Positions 1 to 8,930 of a stretch of DNA of 64,000 nt are shown here, one piece after another; within the stretch, counting starts at the first letter, position 1, and each line of letters begins with the position of its first letter. Source of the DNA: Kineococcus sp. TRM81007 (GTDB lineage Bacteria; Actinomycetota; Actinomycetes; Actinomycetales; Kineococcaceae); contig NZ_JALBVB010000044.1 of assembly GCF_022669155.1 (NCBI RefSeq), forward strand, positions 111,441 to 175,440, read 5' to 3'. Made by a program: the position numbers and the translations under genes. The notes under the pieces are model-generated. The model saw nothing but the letters and a program-made list of their open reading frames with translations. It had not been told where the DNA came from and did no database searches.

Positions 1-840
1 CTCTACGTGAACACCGACCTGTGCTCGCAGGCCGGCCTGATGGGCGACGACGGCGAGCTGGCCCCCATCACCTCCGTCGAGCAGTTCTTCGACGCCGGCC
101 GCCGCCTGGCCGAGGTGACCGGCTCGACCGGCATCTCCTGGGCCGCAGCCGACGGCCTCGCCAGCTGGATGATGTTCTGGTCGATCTTCCGCCAGATGGG
201 CGGGGTGATGGAGCTGCCCGACGGCGGCCCCGCGCAGGTGGACCGCGAGGTGATGACCGCGACGTTCTCCTTCATCCGGGACATGACCGACGGCACGATC
301 TGCTCGCAGACGCTGGACGGCCCGGCGGCACCGGCGGTGTTCGCCAGCCAGCAGGCCGGGTTGTTCGTCCTGGGTCCCTGGGAGCTCATCACCGCCGAGA
401 CCGCGGGGATCCCGTTCACGATGGTCCCCTTCCCGGCGCTCTTCGGGGACGCTCCGCTGATCCGCGCGGACAGCCACAGCTTCGTCCTGCCGCGGCAGCT
501 CTCGGTCGACCCGGAACGCCGCGCGGCCGCCTACGACATGGCCGCCTCAATGCTGCGCAACAGCCTCTCGTGGGCCGGCGGCGGGCACATCCCCGCGCTG
601 TCGGCCGTCTCGGAGAGCCCGGAGTTCCTGACCCTGGAGCCGCAGTCGAACTACGCCGAGGCTGCCGAGTTCGTCGAGTACGACCCGGCCGCGTACTTCT
701 CCGGGTCCGGCTCGCAGCTCATGTCCTACGGCGGGCAGCAGATCCTCGGCGTCTCCACGCGCGCCCAGACGCCCGAGCAGGCCACCGAGAACCTGGTGAC
801 CTGGCTCGACCAGCAGCTCGCCATCCCCAGCCCGGTCTGA
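1..840 (+). CDS. Sugar ABC transporter substrate-binding protein, C-terminal part
   Basis: The last 279 residues of a family 1 extracellular solute-binding protein; the start and the lipoprotein signal lie before the window. Seen: the open frame runs from base 1 to TGA at 838-840, with a GPWEL segment and a late Trp-rich stretch typical of cluster 1 sugar-binding proteins. It would capture an oligosaccharide outside the membrane and deliver it to the two permeases that follow 27 bases downstream. The GH51 arabinofuranosidase at the end of the same operon suggests arabinose-containing oligosaccharides as ligand; that is inference from context. Confidence 0.88.
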   Translation, partial: LYVNTDLCSQAGLMGDDGELAPITSVEQFFDAGRRLAEVTGSTGISWAAADGLASWMMFWSIFRQMGGVMELPDGGPAQVDREVMTATFSFIRDMTDGTICSQTLDGPAAPAVFASQQAGLFVLGPWELITAETAGIPFTMVPFPALFGDAPLIRADSHSFVLPRQLSVDPERRAAAYDMAASMLRNSLSWAGGGHIPALSAVSESPEFLTLEPQSNYAEAAEFVEYDPAAYFSGSGSQLMSYGGQQILGVSTRAQTPEQATENLVTWLDQQLAIPSPV

Positions 841-867
841 GCCGGCCCTCGACGACAGAGGTACTCC

Positions 868-1818
868 ATGGCCACCACCGCGAGCGGCGCCACCGTCGTG
901 CCGCCGCCCGGGGCGACGCAGCCCCGGCGCAAGACCCCGTCCCTGACGACGAACCCCGGTGGGTTCTGGTTCGTCCTGCCCTTCCTGGTCGTGTACGCGG
1001 CCTTCACGATCTTCCCGGTCCTGTACGGGCTGGGGATGAGCTTCTTCAACGTCAGCCTCGCCGGTGCCCCGACGACGTTCGTGGGCGTCGACAACTACGC
1101 CGAGCTGCTCGGGGACGCCCAGGTGTGGCGGACCCTCGGGCACACCCTGCTGTTCACCGTGCTCTCCACGGTCCCCCTCATCCTGGTGTCGCTGGCGATG
1201 GCGCTGCTGGTGCACACCGGCGTCAAGGGCCAGTGGTTCTGGCGCTTCTCCTTCTTCGCCCCCTACCTGCTGCCCGTGTCCACGGTCGTCCTGATCTGGA
1301 ACTGGCTGATGCAGGGCGACTTCGGTTTCATCAACGGGATCCTGGACTTCGTCGGACTGCCCAAGGTCGGCTGGCTCAGCGACGAGAGCGTCGCCCTGAC
1401 CTCGGTCGTCCTCATCACCGTGTGGTGGACCGTCGGCTTCAACTTCCTGCTGTACCTGGCGGCCCTGCAGGCCATCCCCGAGTCCGTGTACGAGGCCGCC
1501 GCCCTGGACGGTGCGGGCGGCTGGCGGCGGACGCTGTCCATCACCCTGCCCCTGCTGAGGGGGACGACCGGCCTGGTGATCGTCCTGCAGATCCTCGCGT
1601 CCCTGAAGGTCTTCGACCAGGCGTACATCCTGTTCAACGGCTCCGGCGGACCGGGCGGCGCGGCTGCGCCGATCCTGCAGTACGTGTACGACACCGGGTT
1701 CGTGAACTACCGCCTGGGCTACGCCTCGGCGATCTCCTACGTCTTCTTCGCCCTCATCATCGTCGTCTCGCTCGGGCAGTTCGCCCTGAGCCGTCGCCGG
1801 GGAAGGACCGCAGCATGA
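868..1818 (+). CDS. Sugar ABC transporter permease (MalF/UgpA type)
   Basis: 316-residue inner-membrane permease of the carbohydrate uptake-1 family. About six membrane segments are visible, beginning with a hydrophobic helix near residues 30-55. The cytoplasmic EAA loop reads YEAAALDGAGGWRR near residues 210-223, the contact site for the ATPase. The ATG start follows an AGAGG ribosome site at the usual distance. The TGA stop overlaps the ATG of the next permease (ATGA at 1815-1818), so the two are translationally coupled. No ATPase gene is in the cluster, which is normal for actinobacterial sugar importers that share an MsiK-type ATPase. Confidence 0.92.
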   Translation: MATTASGATVVPPPGATQPRRKTPSLTTNPGGFWFVLPFLVVYAAFTIFPVLYGLGMSFFNVSLAGAPTTFVGVDNYAELLGDAQVWRTLGHTLLFTVLSTVPLILVSLAMALLVHTGVKGQWFWRFSFFAPYLLPVSTVVLIWNWLMQGDFGFINGILDFVGLPKVGWLSDESVALTSVVLITVWWTVGFNFLLYLAALQAIPESVYEAAALDGAGGWRRTLSITLPLLRGTTGLVIVLQILASLKVFDQAYILFNGSGGPGGAAAPILQYVYDTGFVNYRLGYASAISYVFFALIIVVSLGQFALSRRRGRTAA

Positions 1819-2711
1819 GCACCCCGACCATCCCCCGGGCCGAAGCGGCGGCGACCACCTCGCGCAGCGGCGCCAAGGTGCGCCAGTACTCGCCCATGGG
1901 CCGCGCCCTCGTCGTCACGGCACTGATCGTCGTGGCAGTGCTGTGGCTGGCGCCGCTGGCGTGGGCGCTCATCACGTCCCTGAAGCCGGAGGGCGAGACG
2001 ACGGACGTCCCGCTGCAGCTGGTGCCCGACGCCGGGTACACCGGGACCGCCTACGAGTCCGTGCTGAGCAACGACAACCTCATCCGGTGGTTCGTGAACT
2101 CGACCTTCGTCGCCGTCGTCGTCACGGCGCTGACGCTGGTCGTCTCGGCGCTGGCCGCCTACGGGTTCTCCCGGTGCGACTTCCGCGGCAAGGGACTGCT
2201 GTTCGCCCTGACGATCGCCGGGATCATGATCCCGCCGCAGATCCTCATCGTCCCGCTGTACCGCGAGGTCCTCGCGATGGGCCTGGCCGACACCTACTGG
2301 GGCATCATCCTGCCGCAGCTGGCCGTGCCGACGATGGTCTTCATCCTGAAGAGCTTCTTCGACGGGATCCCCCGGGAACTGGAGGAGGCCGCCCGGGTCG
2401 ACGGCGCCGGCTCGTTCCGCATCTTCTGGCAGGTCGTCCTGCCGCTGTCGCGGTCCATCCTCGCCGCGGTGGGCATCTTCATCTTCATCAGCGCCTGGAA
2501 CAACTTCCTGTGGCCGTTCATCATCACGTCGAACCCGGACCTCATGACGCTGCCCGTCGGGCTGGTGCAGGTGCAGTCCAGCTTCGGTGTCCGCTACGCG
2601 CAGGTGATGGCCTCGGCGCTGCTGGCCGGCCTCCCGCTGATCATCGTGTTCATGCTGTTCCAGCGCCAGATCATCCGCGGGGTCGCCACCACCGGCCTCG
2701 GCGGCCGCTGA
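1815..2711 (+). CDS. Sugar ABC transporter permease (MalG/UgpE type)
   Basis: 298-residue permease partner of the preceding gene. It has six predicted membrane segments and an EAA loop reading EEAARVDGAGSF near residue 194. The start is ATG at 1815, inside the ATGA overlap with the upstream stop. A longer open frame extends far upstream but is antisense-like noise outside the overlap. With the binding protein it forms the membrane part of a carbohydrate importer. The arabinofuranosidase gene follows 35 bases downstream. Confidence 0.92.
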   Translation: MSTPTIPRAEAAATTSRSGAKVRQYSPMGRALVVTALIVVAVLWLAPLAWALITSLKPEGETTDVPLQLVPDAGYTGTAYESVLSNDNLIRWFVNSTFVAVVVTALTLVVSALAAYGFSRCDFRGKGLLFALTIAGIMIPPQILIVPLYREVLAMGLADTYWGIILPQLAVPTMVFILKSFFDGIPRELEEAARVDGAGSFRIFWQVVLPLSRSILAAVGIFIFISAWNNFLWPFIITSNPDLMTLPVGLVQVQSSFGVRYAQVMASALLAGLPLIIVFMLFQRQIIRGVATTGLGGR

Positions 2712-2746
2712 AGCCCTCCTCGAACCACCACCCTGGAAGGACCCCC

Positions 2747-4264
2747 GTGCGCAACGCCCGCCTCACCCTCGACCCCGCCTTCACCGTCGGCCCCGTCCCG
2801 CACCGACTGTTCGGCTCCTTCGTGGAGCACATGGGTCGCTGCGTGTACACCGGCATCTTCGAGCCGGACCACCCCACCGCCGACGAGGACGGCCTGCGCG
2901 GCGACGTCCTGGAGCTGACGAAGCAGATCGCCCCCACCGTGGTGCGCTACCCCGGCGGCAACTTCGTCTCCGGCTTCGAGTGGGAGGACTCCGTCGGCCC
3001 GCGCGAGGAGCGTCCCCGGCGCATCGACCGCGCCTGGCGCTCGGTGGAGACGAACCAGTTCGGCCTGGCCGAGTTCGACTCCTGGGCCCGCAAGGTCGGC
3101 ACCGAGACGATGATGGCCGTCAACCTCGGCACCCGCGGCCTGCAGGACGCCTGCAACCTGCTCGAGTACACGAACCTGAACTCGGGCACCAAGTACTCCG
3201 ACCTGCGCGTCGCCCACGGCACCAAGGACCCGCTGGACATCAAGCTGTGGTGCCTGGGCAACGAGCTGGACGGGCCCTGGCAGACCGGCCACAAGACGGC
3301 GCACGAGTACGGCCGCCTGGCCGCCGAGACCGGCATGGCGATGCGCTCCATCGACCCGGACATCGAGCTGGTGGCCGTGGGCTCCTCCAGCCGCTCGATG
3401 CCGACGTTCGGCGAGTGGGAGTCCACCGTCCTGGACCTCTCGTACCACGCGGTCGACTACATCTCCTGCCACGCCTACTACGAGGAGTCCGACGGCGACG
3501 CCGCCAGCTTCCTCGCCTCGGCCGTCGACATGGACCTGTTCATCGACCAGGTCGTCGCCACCGCCGACGCGGTGCGCGCGAAGGGCAAGCACAACAAGCG
3601 CATCAACATCTCGTTCGACGAGTGGAACGTCTGGTACCAGTCGCGCCCCCACCACGCCCCCGGCGTGCAGCCGTGGGACGTCGCCCCGCGCGTCATCGAG
3701 GACGAGTACTCCATCACCGACGCCGTCGTCGTCGGCACCCTGCTGAACTCGCTGCTGCGCCACGCCGACCGCGTCACCATCGGCGCGCAGGCCCAGCTGG
3801 TCAACGTCATCGGCCTGCTGCGCAGCGAGGCGGGCGGGGAGGCGTGGAAGCAGACCATCGCCCACCCCTTCGAGCAGATGCGCCACCTCGCCACCGGCGA
3901 CGTGCTGCGGGTCGCGACGACGTCCGACAAGTACGAGACCGACAAGTTCGGCGACGTCGACGTCGTGGACGCCAGCGCCACCTGGAACGACGACACCTCC
4001 ACGGTCTCGCTGTTCCTCGCCAACCGCGACCAGTCCGAGAGCGCCTCCGTCGAGGTGTCCCTGCGCGGCTTCGACGTCTCGAAGGTCGTCAACGCGAAGG
4101 TGCTGGCCGCCACCGAGGGCCAGGACCGCAACACCACCAACGCGACCGGCTCGCACGACCAGGTGGGCCTGCGCCCGCTTCAGGACGTCTCGATCGTCGA
4201 CGGCGTGGCCACCGTCGTGCTGCCGCCGCTGTCGTGGGCGGTCGTGCAGGTCGCCAAGGCCTGA
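2747..4264 (+). CDS. abfA: GH51 alpha-L-arabinofuranosidase, intracellular
   Basis: 505 residues, the usual size for GH51 enzymes that remove terminal arabinofuranosyl groups from imported arabino- or xylo-oligosaccharides. The acid/base glutamate is Glu173 in CLGNELDGPW and the nucleophile is Glu292 in SFDEWNVWY; both match the family pattern and spacing. No signal peptide is present, so the enzyme is cytoplasmic and depends on the importer encoded just upstream. The start is GTG at 2747 behind a clear GGAAGGA ribosome site. The C-terminal beta domain (from about residue 385) is complete. Confidence 0.95.
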   Translation: MRNARLTLDPAFTVGPVPHRLFGSFVEHMGRCVYTGIFEPDHPTADEDGLRGDVLELTKQIAPTVVRYPGGNFVSGFEWEDSVGPREERPRRIDRAWRSVETNQFGLAEFDSWARKVGTETMMAVNLGTRGLQDACNLLEYTNLNSGTKYSDLRVAHGTKDPLDIKLWCLGNELDGPWQTGHKTAHEYGRLAAETGMAMRSIDPDIELVAVGSSSRSMPTFGEWESTVLDLSYHAVDYISCHAYYEESDGDAASFLASAVDMDLFIDQVVATADAVRAKGKHNKRINISFDEWNVWYQSRPHHAPGVQPWDVAPRVIEDEYSITDAVVVGTLLNSLLRHADRVTIGAQAQLVNVIGLLRSEAGGEAWKQTIAHPFEQMRHLATGDVLRVATTSDKYETDKFGDVDVVDASATWNDDTSTVSLFLANRDQSESASVEVSLRGFDVSKVVNAKVLAATEGQDRNTTNATGSHDQVGLRPLQDVSIVDGVATVVLPPLSWAVVQVAKA

Positions 4265-4287
4265 CGGTCACCGTGGGCTGACGGGGA

Positions 4288-4914
4288 CTAGATCCAGCCG
4301 GCGCGGCGTGCCGCGACGACGGCCTCGTGCCGGTTGGACACCCCCAGCTTGCCGACGCAGCTGGACAGGTGGTTGCGGACGGTGCCCGGCGAGAGGGAGA
4401 CGCGCACGGCGATCTCCTCGATGCCGGCACCGTCCGCCGCCAGTTCCAGGACGTCGGCCTCCCGCGGCGTCAGGGGGCTCTCCCCCGCCGCGATGGCGTC
4501 GGCCGCCAGTTCCGGGTCGACGTAGCGCCCGCCGGCGGCGACGGTGCGGATGGCCTCCGCCAGCACCGAGCCGGAGGCGGTCTTCGGCAGGAAGCCCCGC
4601 ACCCCCAGCTCCAGCGCCCGCTTGAGGTAGCCGGGCCGGCCGTGGCTGGTGAGGATCAGCGTGGTGCAGCCGGGCACCTCCGCGTGCACGGCCTCGGCGA
4701 CCGCGAGCCCGTCCGCCCCGGGCATCTGCAGGTCCAGCACCGCCACCCGGGGCAGCTCCTTGCGGGCCATCGCGATCGCCTCCGGCCCGGAGGCGGCCTG
4801 CGCGACGACGTCGATGTCGTCCTGCAGCTGCAGCAGCCCCGCCACCGCCGAGCGCACGAGGTTCTCGTCGTCGGCCAGCAGCACCCGGATCGGTTCGCCC
4901 GCCGCGGCGCTCAC
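4288..4914 (-). CDS. NarL/DesR-family response regulator
   Basis: 208 residues. The receiver domain (about 10-125) has acidic Asp15/Asp16, phospho-acceptor Asp61 in LDLQMPG and the conserved switch lysine region (FLPKTA). A LuxR-type helix-turn-helix follows (about 145-205, LTPREADVLEL and GTVRNHL). The GTG start at 4914 overlaps the TGA of the histidine kinase (GTGA), so it is the last gene of a four-gene operon: ATPase, permease, kinase, regulator. This arrangement usually lets the regulator induce the ABC exporter in response to membrane or antibiotic stress; the signal here is unknown. Confidence 0.92.
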   Translation of the reverse strand: MSAAAGEPIRVLLADDENLVRSAVAGLLQLQDDIDVVAQAASGPEAIAMARKELPRVAVLDLQMPGADGLAVAEAVHAEVPGCTTLILTSHGRPGYLKRALELGVRGFLPKTASGSVLAEAIRTVAAGGRYVDPELAADAIAAGESPLTPREADVLELAADGAGIEEIAVRVSLSPGTVRNHLSSCVGKLGVSNRHEAVVAARRAGWI

Positions 4915-6131
4915 GCGCTCACCACCGGCAGCTCCGCGCGCAGCGCGAAGGTGCCCTCGTGGCGCTCGGTGCTCAGCTCCCCGCCCAGCGGCCGCAGCCG
5001 CTCGGCCAGCCCCACCAGGCCCGAACCGCGCCCCGGCGCCGCACCGGGCGCCCCGTCGTTCTCGATCAGCACCCGCACCGGTCCCTCCCCGCCACCGCGC
5101 ACCTCGATGCGGCACCGCGTCGCCGCCGCGTGCCGCACCACGTTGGTCACACCCTCCCGCACGACCCAGGCGGCGGCGGTGCGGGCCGCCTCGGACGCAC
5201 CGGCGGCCTCGGCGGTGACCGTGCACTCCACGCCCGCCGAGCGCAGCAGGGCCGCCGCACCCTCCAGCTCCGCGTCCAGGTCCACCCCGCGGTAGCCGCG
5301 CACCACCTCACGCACCTCGCGCAGCGACTCCTGCGCGATGCGGCGCACCTCCTCGGCGCGCTCGACGGCCTCCGGGCGCCCGCGGCGGGCCAGCTCGGCG
5401 ACGAGGTCGCTGGTGACGGCGATGGCGGACAGGTCCCGGCCGACGACGTCGTGCAGGTCGCGGGCGAACCGCAGCCGCTCCTCCGCCACCGCCAGGCGCG
5501 CGCGGTCGCGCTGGGCACCGGCCAGCCGGCGCACCACGTCGACGATCCACATCGACAGCTGCACGGTGACGGCCAGGAACGCGAACGCGCCCACCAGGAG
5601 CACACCCGCCAGCAGGCCCTGCTGCGGCCACGCGAAGCCGTCGCGGTGCAGGACCAGCAGCCCCGCCCCCGCGAGCACCGCCAGCAGGACGCTGCGCCGG
5701 GTGCCGAGGAAGGCCGCCGGGCCGAACAGCGCCCCGACCACGACGACGCGGGCGATCGCACCGCCCCGCTCCGGCGGCAGCAGGGCGGTGGCGGCGAAGG
5801 CCGCCGCGGTGACCGCGGCCAGCGCGAGCCACCACGGGCCCGGCACCGGCCGGCCGGCGATCTGCCGGTCCAGGACGAGACCGACGGCCACCGCGTGGAC
5901 CACCACCGCCGCCAGGACGGCGAGGGCGGCGGCCGCCTCCTGCGCCAGCGCCCCGCTGCGCCCCACCTGCCCGAACGTCAGGGACGGGCCGATGGTCAGC
6001 AGCAGGGCGAAGGACTGGCGGGTGTAGAGGGTGATGCGCTCGACGTCGTCCTTGCCGCCCCACCAGCGGCGCCACCGGCCGCCCGCCCCCCGAGGGTCCA
6101 CGCGCTCCACGCGCCCCACCCTGCCAGGCAC
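4911..6131 (-). CDS. DesK-like sensor histidine kinase (HisKA_3)
   Basis: 406 residues from a GTG at 6131. The N-terminal half carries about five or six membrane helices (residues ~40-195) with little periplasmic sequence, as in DesK-type membrane-stress sensors. The phosphorylated His227 sits in RDLHDVVGRDL (HisKA_3), followed by an HATPase domain ending in a GLVGLAERL glycine box. It follows the permease stop by 10 bases and overlaps the regulator start. No good ribosome site precedes 6131, so the true start could be one of the nearby downstream GTG codons. Confidence 0.9.
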   Translation of the reverse strand: MPGRVGRVERVDPRGAGGRWRRWWGGKDDVERITLYTRQSFALLLTIGPSLTFGQVGRSGALAQEAAAALAVLAAVVVHAVAVGLVLDRQIAGRPVPGPWWLALAAVTAAAFAATALLPPERGGAIARVVVVGALFGPAAFLGTRRSVLLAVLAGAGLLVLHRDGFAWPQQGLLAGVLLVGAFAFLAVTVQLSMWIVDVVRRLAGAQRDRARLAVAEERLRFARDLHDVVGRDLSAIAVTSDLVAELARRGRPEAVERAEEVRRIAQESLREVREVVRGYRGVDLDAELEGAAALLRSAGVECTVTAEAAGASEAARTAAAWVVREGVTNVVRHAAATRCRIEVRGGGEGPVRVLIENDGAPGAAPGRGSGLVGLAERLRPLGGELSTERHEGTFALRAELPVVSA

Positions 6132-6141
6132 CGGGCGGCGT

Positions 6142-6966
6142 TCAGGAGCGCGGGGACCAGCGGAACCGCGCGCGCACCACGAGCGAGCCCAGCAGCACCC
6201 AGGCCAGCAGCGTCGCCGTCCACACCGCGACGTCGGCGGCCGACGGGTCGCCGATCCAGCCGGCGCGCACCAGCTCCACCACCGGCGCCAGCGGCGTGAA
6301 CCCCGCCACCCGGGCCAGCGCGCCCGGCAGGGCGTCGGCGGGGACGAACAGCCCGGCGCCCAGGCCGCACACGGCGATCACCGGCAGGCTGGTGATCTGC
6401 GCGGACTCCAGGGTGCGGGTGAACGCGGCGGTCACCAGGGCGAGCAGGGCCATCACCGCGCACCCCAGGACGACGGCGAGCGCGAGCAGCAGCGGGCGCC
6501 CCGGCAGCGGCATGTCGAGCGCGACCGCGCCCGCGACGCCGAAGACGGCGGCGATGGCCACGGTCAGGGCCGCCGACGGCACCGCCATCGCGGTCAGGAC
6601 CTCCTCGTCGGCGGCCTCACCGGTGCGCAGCCGCTGCAGCACGCCCTCCTCGCGGCGGGCCACGGCGGCGGACAGGACGTTGTAGAAGACGACCATCAGC
6701 AGCAGCACCCCCAGGAGCAGGTTCACCGCGCCCGCGGCGCCGGTGGGGGTGGCCAGCCGGGCGCCCGCGACGGAGGCCACCAGGGCGACGAAGCCGACCG
6801 GCAGGGCGAGGGCGGTGAACAGCGCGGTGCGGTTGCGCCGCAGCATCCGACCCTCCGCGCCCGCCAGGGCCGCGGTGCGGCGCAGCGACCCGGGCAGCGG
6901 GCCGCGCGCGGGCGCGGCGGCGGGCAGTGCCGCGACGCGGGGCGGGGCGTCGGTCGTGGTGCTCAT
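6142..6966 (-). CDS. ABC-2 type transporter permease
   Basis: 274-residue membrane protein with six hydrophobic segments of the ABC-2 exporter type. A Pro/Ala-rich cytoplasmic arm of about 30 residues precedes the first helix. The ATG at 6966 has a strong GGAGGAG ribosome site. It is encoded 27 bases after the ATPase and 10 bases before the sensor kinase, so the three form one export-and-sensing unit. The substrate is not readable from sequence; drug or lipid export is typical for systems paired with DesK/DesR-like regulators. Confidence 0.88.
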   Translation of the reverse strand: MSTTTDAPPRVAALPAAAPARGPLPGSLRRTAALAGAEGRMLRRNRTALFTALALPVGFVALVASVAGARLATPTGAAGAVNLLLGVLLLMVVFYNVLSAAVARREEGVLQRLRTGEAADEEVLTAMAVPSAALTVAIAAVFGVAGAVALDMPLPGRPLLLALAVVLGCAVMALLALVTAAFTRTLESAQITSLPVIAVCGLGAGLFVPADALPGALARVAGFTPLAPVVELVRAGWIGDPSAADVAVWTATLLAWVLLGSLVVRARFRWSPRS

Positions 6967-6993
6967 CGGGTCTCCTCCGGGAGGTGGGGGTGG

Positions 6994-7965
6994 TCAGCGG
7001 GTCTCGTCAGCGCTGCGCGCCAGGGCGAGGAAGGCGGTCTCCAGGGACGCGGGCGTGGCCCGCAGCTCCGGCAGCTCCAGGCGCTGCGCGTCCGCCCACG
7101 CCAGGACGCGGGCGAGGGTGCGCTGCAGCGAGGCGGTGCGCACCACCACGTGCCGGCCGTCGAAGGACACCGCGTCGCCGGGGGCCAGGGCGGTGTCGTC
7201 GGGGCGGCCGGCGTCGCGGTGCCAGCGCACCTCGGCGCGGTGGGTGGCGACGACGTCGGCGACGGTGCCCTCGGCGACGACGAGGCCGCGGTGCATCACG
7301 GCCAGCCGGTCGGCCAGGTGCTCGGCCTCCTCCAGGTGGTGCGTGGTCAGCAGCACCGCGGTGCCGGCGGCGGACAGGTCGCGCACCAGGTCCCACACGG
7401 CGCGGCGGCTCTCGGCGTCCAGGCCGGTGGTCGGCTCGTCGAGCAGCAGCAGGTCGGGGTCGCCCAGCAGCGCCACGGCCAGGTCCAGGCGGCGGCGCTC
7501 CCCGCCCGAGAGGCTCTTGACGGTCGTGCTCGCCCTGCGGGTCAGGTCCAGGACGTCGAGGACGTCGCCGACGGGGCGGGCCGCGGTCAGGGTCGCCGCC
7601 CAGGTGGTGGCGGCCTCGGTGACGGTGAGGTCGCCGGGCAGCCCGCCGGACTGCAGCACCACGCCGGTGCGCGGGCGCACCCGGCGGCGCTCGCGGACGG
7701 GGTCGTGGCCGAGGACGCGCACGGTGCCGGAGGTGGCGGCCGCCAGGCCCGCGACGACCTCGGTGGTGGAGGTCTTGCCCGCGCCGTTGGTGCCGAGCAG
7801 GCCGAAGACCTCCCCGGGCTGGACGGTGAAGCTGATGCCGCGCACGGCCTCGGCCCCGGAGGCGTGGGTGCGCCGCAGGTCGCGCACCTCGACGGCGGCG
7901 GGAGCGGGTCCACCGGCACCGCGACCGGTGCGCTGCAGCGGTTCCGCGGGGGTCTGCGTCGTCAT
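6994..7965 (-). CDS. ABC transporter ATP-binding protein (exporter)
   Basis: 323-residue ATPase. Walker A is GTNGAGKTS (residues 58-66), the signature is SGGERRRLDLA and Walker B is LLLLDEPTTG, followed by a switch histidine in TTHHLEEAE. The C-terminal region after about residue 245 is the regulatory extension found in DrrA-like drug exporters. ATG start at 7965. It is the first gene of the minus-strand operon and is divergent from the SGNH hydrolase; a TGACGnnCGTCA palindrome lies in the shared upstream region. Confidence 0.93.
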   Translation of the reverse strand: MTTQTPAEPLQRTGRGAGGPAPAAVEVRDLRRTHASGAEAVRGISFTVQPGEVFGLLGTNGAGKTSTTEVVAGLAAATSGTVRVLGHDPVRERRRVRPRTGVVLQSGGLPGDLTVTEAATTWAATLTAARPVGDVLDVLDLTRRASTTVKSLSGGERRRLDLAVALLGDPDLLLLDEPTTGLDAESRRAVWDLVRDLSAAGTAVLLTTHHLEEAEHLADRLAVMHRGLVVAEGTVADVVATHRAEVRWHRDAGRPDDTALAPGDAVSFDGRHVVVRTASLQRTLARVLAWADAQRLELPELRATPASLETAFLALARSADETR

Positions 7966-8045
7966 GCCCCCATCGTTCCCCCGGGTGCGGGCCCGGCCCC
8001 GTGCCCGCCGTCACGACTCCGGCGGTGCCGTGCACGGCCCGGGCA

Positions 8046-8057
8046 TGACGAACGTCA
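8046..8057. promoter_or_regulatory. TGACGAACGTCA palindrome in divergent promoter region
   Basis: A perfect 5-2-5 inverted repeat lies between the ABC exporter operon (minus strand) and the SGNH hydrolase (plus strand). NarL-family regulators bind short dyads of this kind, so it is a candidate site for the regulator encoded at the end of the exporter operon. That link is inference; the palindrome is seen directly. Confidence 0.4.
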
Positions 8058-8087
8058 CGGGTGCGCCGGCGGCCGGCGGTGGCGAGC

Positions 8088-8891
8088 ATGGTGCCCGTGG
8101 TCACCTACCGGTACGTCGCCCTCGGGGACTCCTTCACCGAGGGCATGGTCGACGGCCGCCCGGGCGGCGGGTACCGCGGCTGGGCCGACCGCCTGGCCGA
8201 GCACCTGGCCGCGGCCGGCGAGGGCGACGGGACGGTCGTGGAGTACGCCAACCTGGCGGTGCGCGGGCGGCTGCTGCCGCGCATCGTCGACGAGCAGGTG
8301 CCGCGCGCGCTGGAGCTGGACCCGGACCTGGTGAGCCTGGTCGGCGGCGGCAACGACCTGCTGCGCCCCGGCACGGACCCCGACGAGCTGGCGGGGCTGC
8401 TGGAGGGGGCGGTGGTGCGGCTGCGCGCCACCGGGGCCCGCGTGCTGCTGGCCACGGGCGCGGACCCGGCGGCCGCGCCGCTGCTGCGGCGCACCCGGGG
8501 CGCCGTCGCCACGTGGAACTGCCACGTGTGGAGCCTCGCGCACCGCCACGGGTGCGACGTGGTGGACCTGTGGGGGCTGCGGGCGCTGGCGGACCGCCGC
8601 TGCTGGGGCGAGGACCGCATCCACCTGACGCCCGAGGGGCACCGGCGCGTGGCGCTGGCGGCCCTGGACGCCCTGGGGCGGCCCGCCCCGGTGCACCTGA
8701 GCGAGACCGAGCGCGACTACCGCAGCCCCCTGCCGGCCGCGGAGCCGGTGCCGTGGCGCGAGACGCTGGCCGCGGACCTGCGCTGGGGCCGGGTGCACCT
8801 GCTGCCGTGGGTGCGACGCCGGTTGCGGCGCACCACCTCCGGGGCCCACCGCACGGGCAAGCGCCCCGAGCCGGCCCCCGTGGGGCGCTGA
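8088..8891 (+). CDS. SGNH/GDSL-family hydrolase
   Basis: 267 residues. Block I GDSFTEG holds the nucleophile serine near residue 15, block III is GGGNDLL and block V is DRIHLTPEGH with the Asp-His pair. No signal peptide or membrane helix is present, so it acts in the cytoplasm, probably as an esterase or lysophospholipase-like enzyme; the substrate is unknown. The last ~45 residues after the catalytic domain are basic and Pro-rich. ATG at 8088 was chosen; a GTG at 8097 is also possible. Confidence 0.88.
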   Translation: MVPVVTYRYVALGDSFTEGMVDGRPGGGYRGWADRLAEHLAAAGEGDGTVVEYANLAVRGRLLPRIVDEQVPRALELDPDLVSLVGGGNDLLRPGTDPDELAGLLEGAVVRLRATGARVLLATGADPAAAPLLRRTRGAVATWNCHVWSLAHRHGCDVVDLWGLRALADRRCWGEDRIHLTPEGHRRVALAALDALGRPAPVHLSETERDYRSPLPAAEPVPWRETLAADLRWGRVHLLPWVRRRLRRTTSGAHRTGKRPEPAPVGR

Positions 8892-8910
8892 GCCCCGCCC
8901 ACCCCGGGGC
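8892..8910. terminator. Short hairpin between convergent genes
   Basis: GCCCCG pairs with CGGGGC around a 7-base loop just after the SGNH hydrolase stop and before the nuclease stop on the other strand. It has no U-tract. A weak bidirectional terminator is the simplest reading. Confidence 0.35.
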
Positions 8911-8930
8911 CCGTCAGCGCGAGCGGGTGC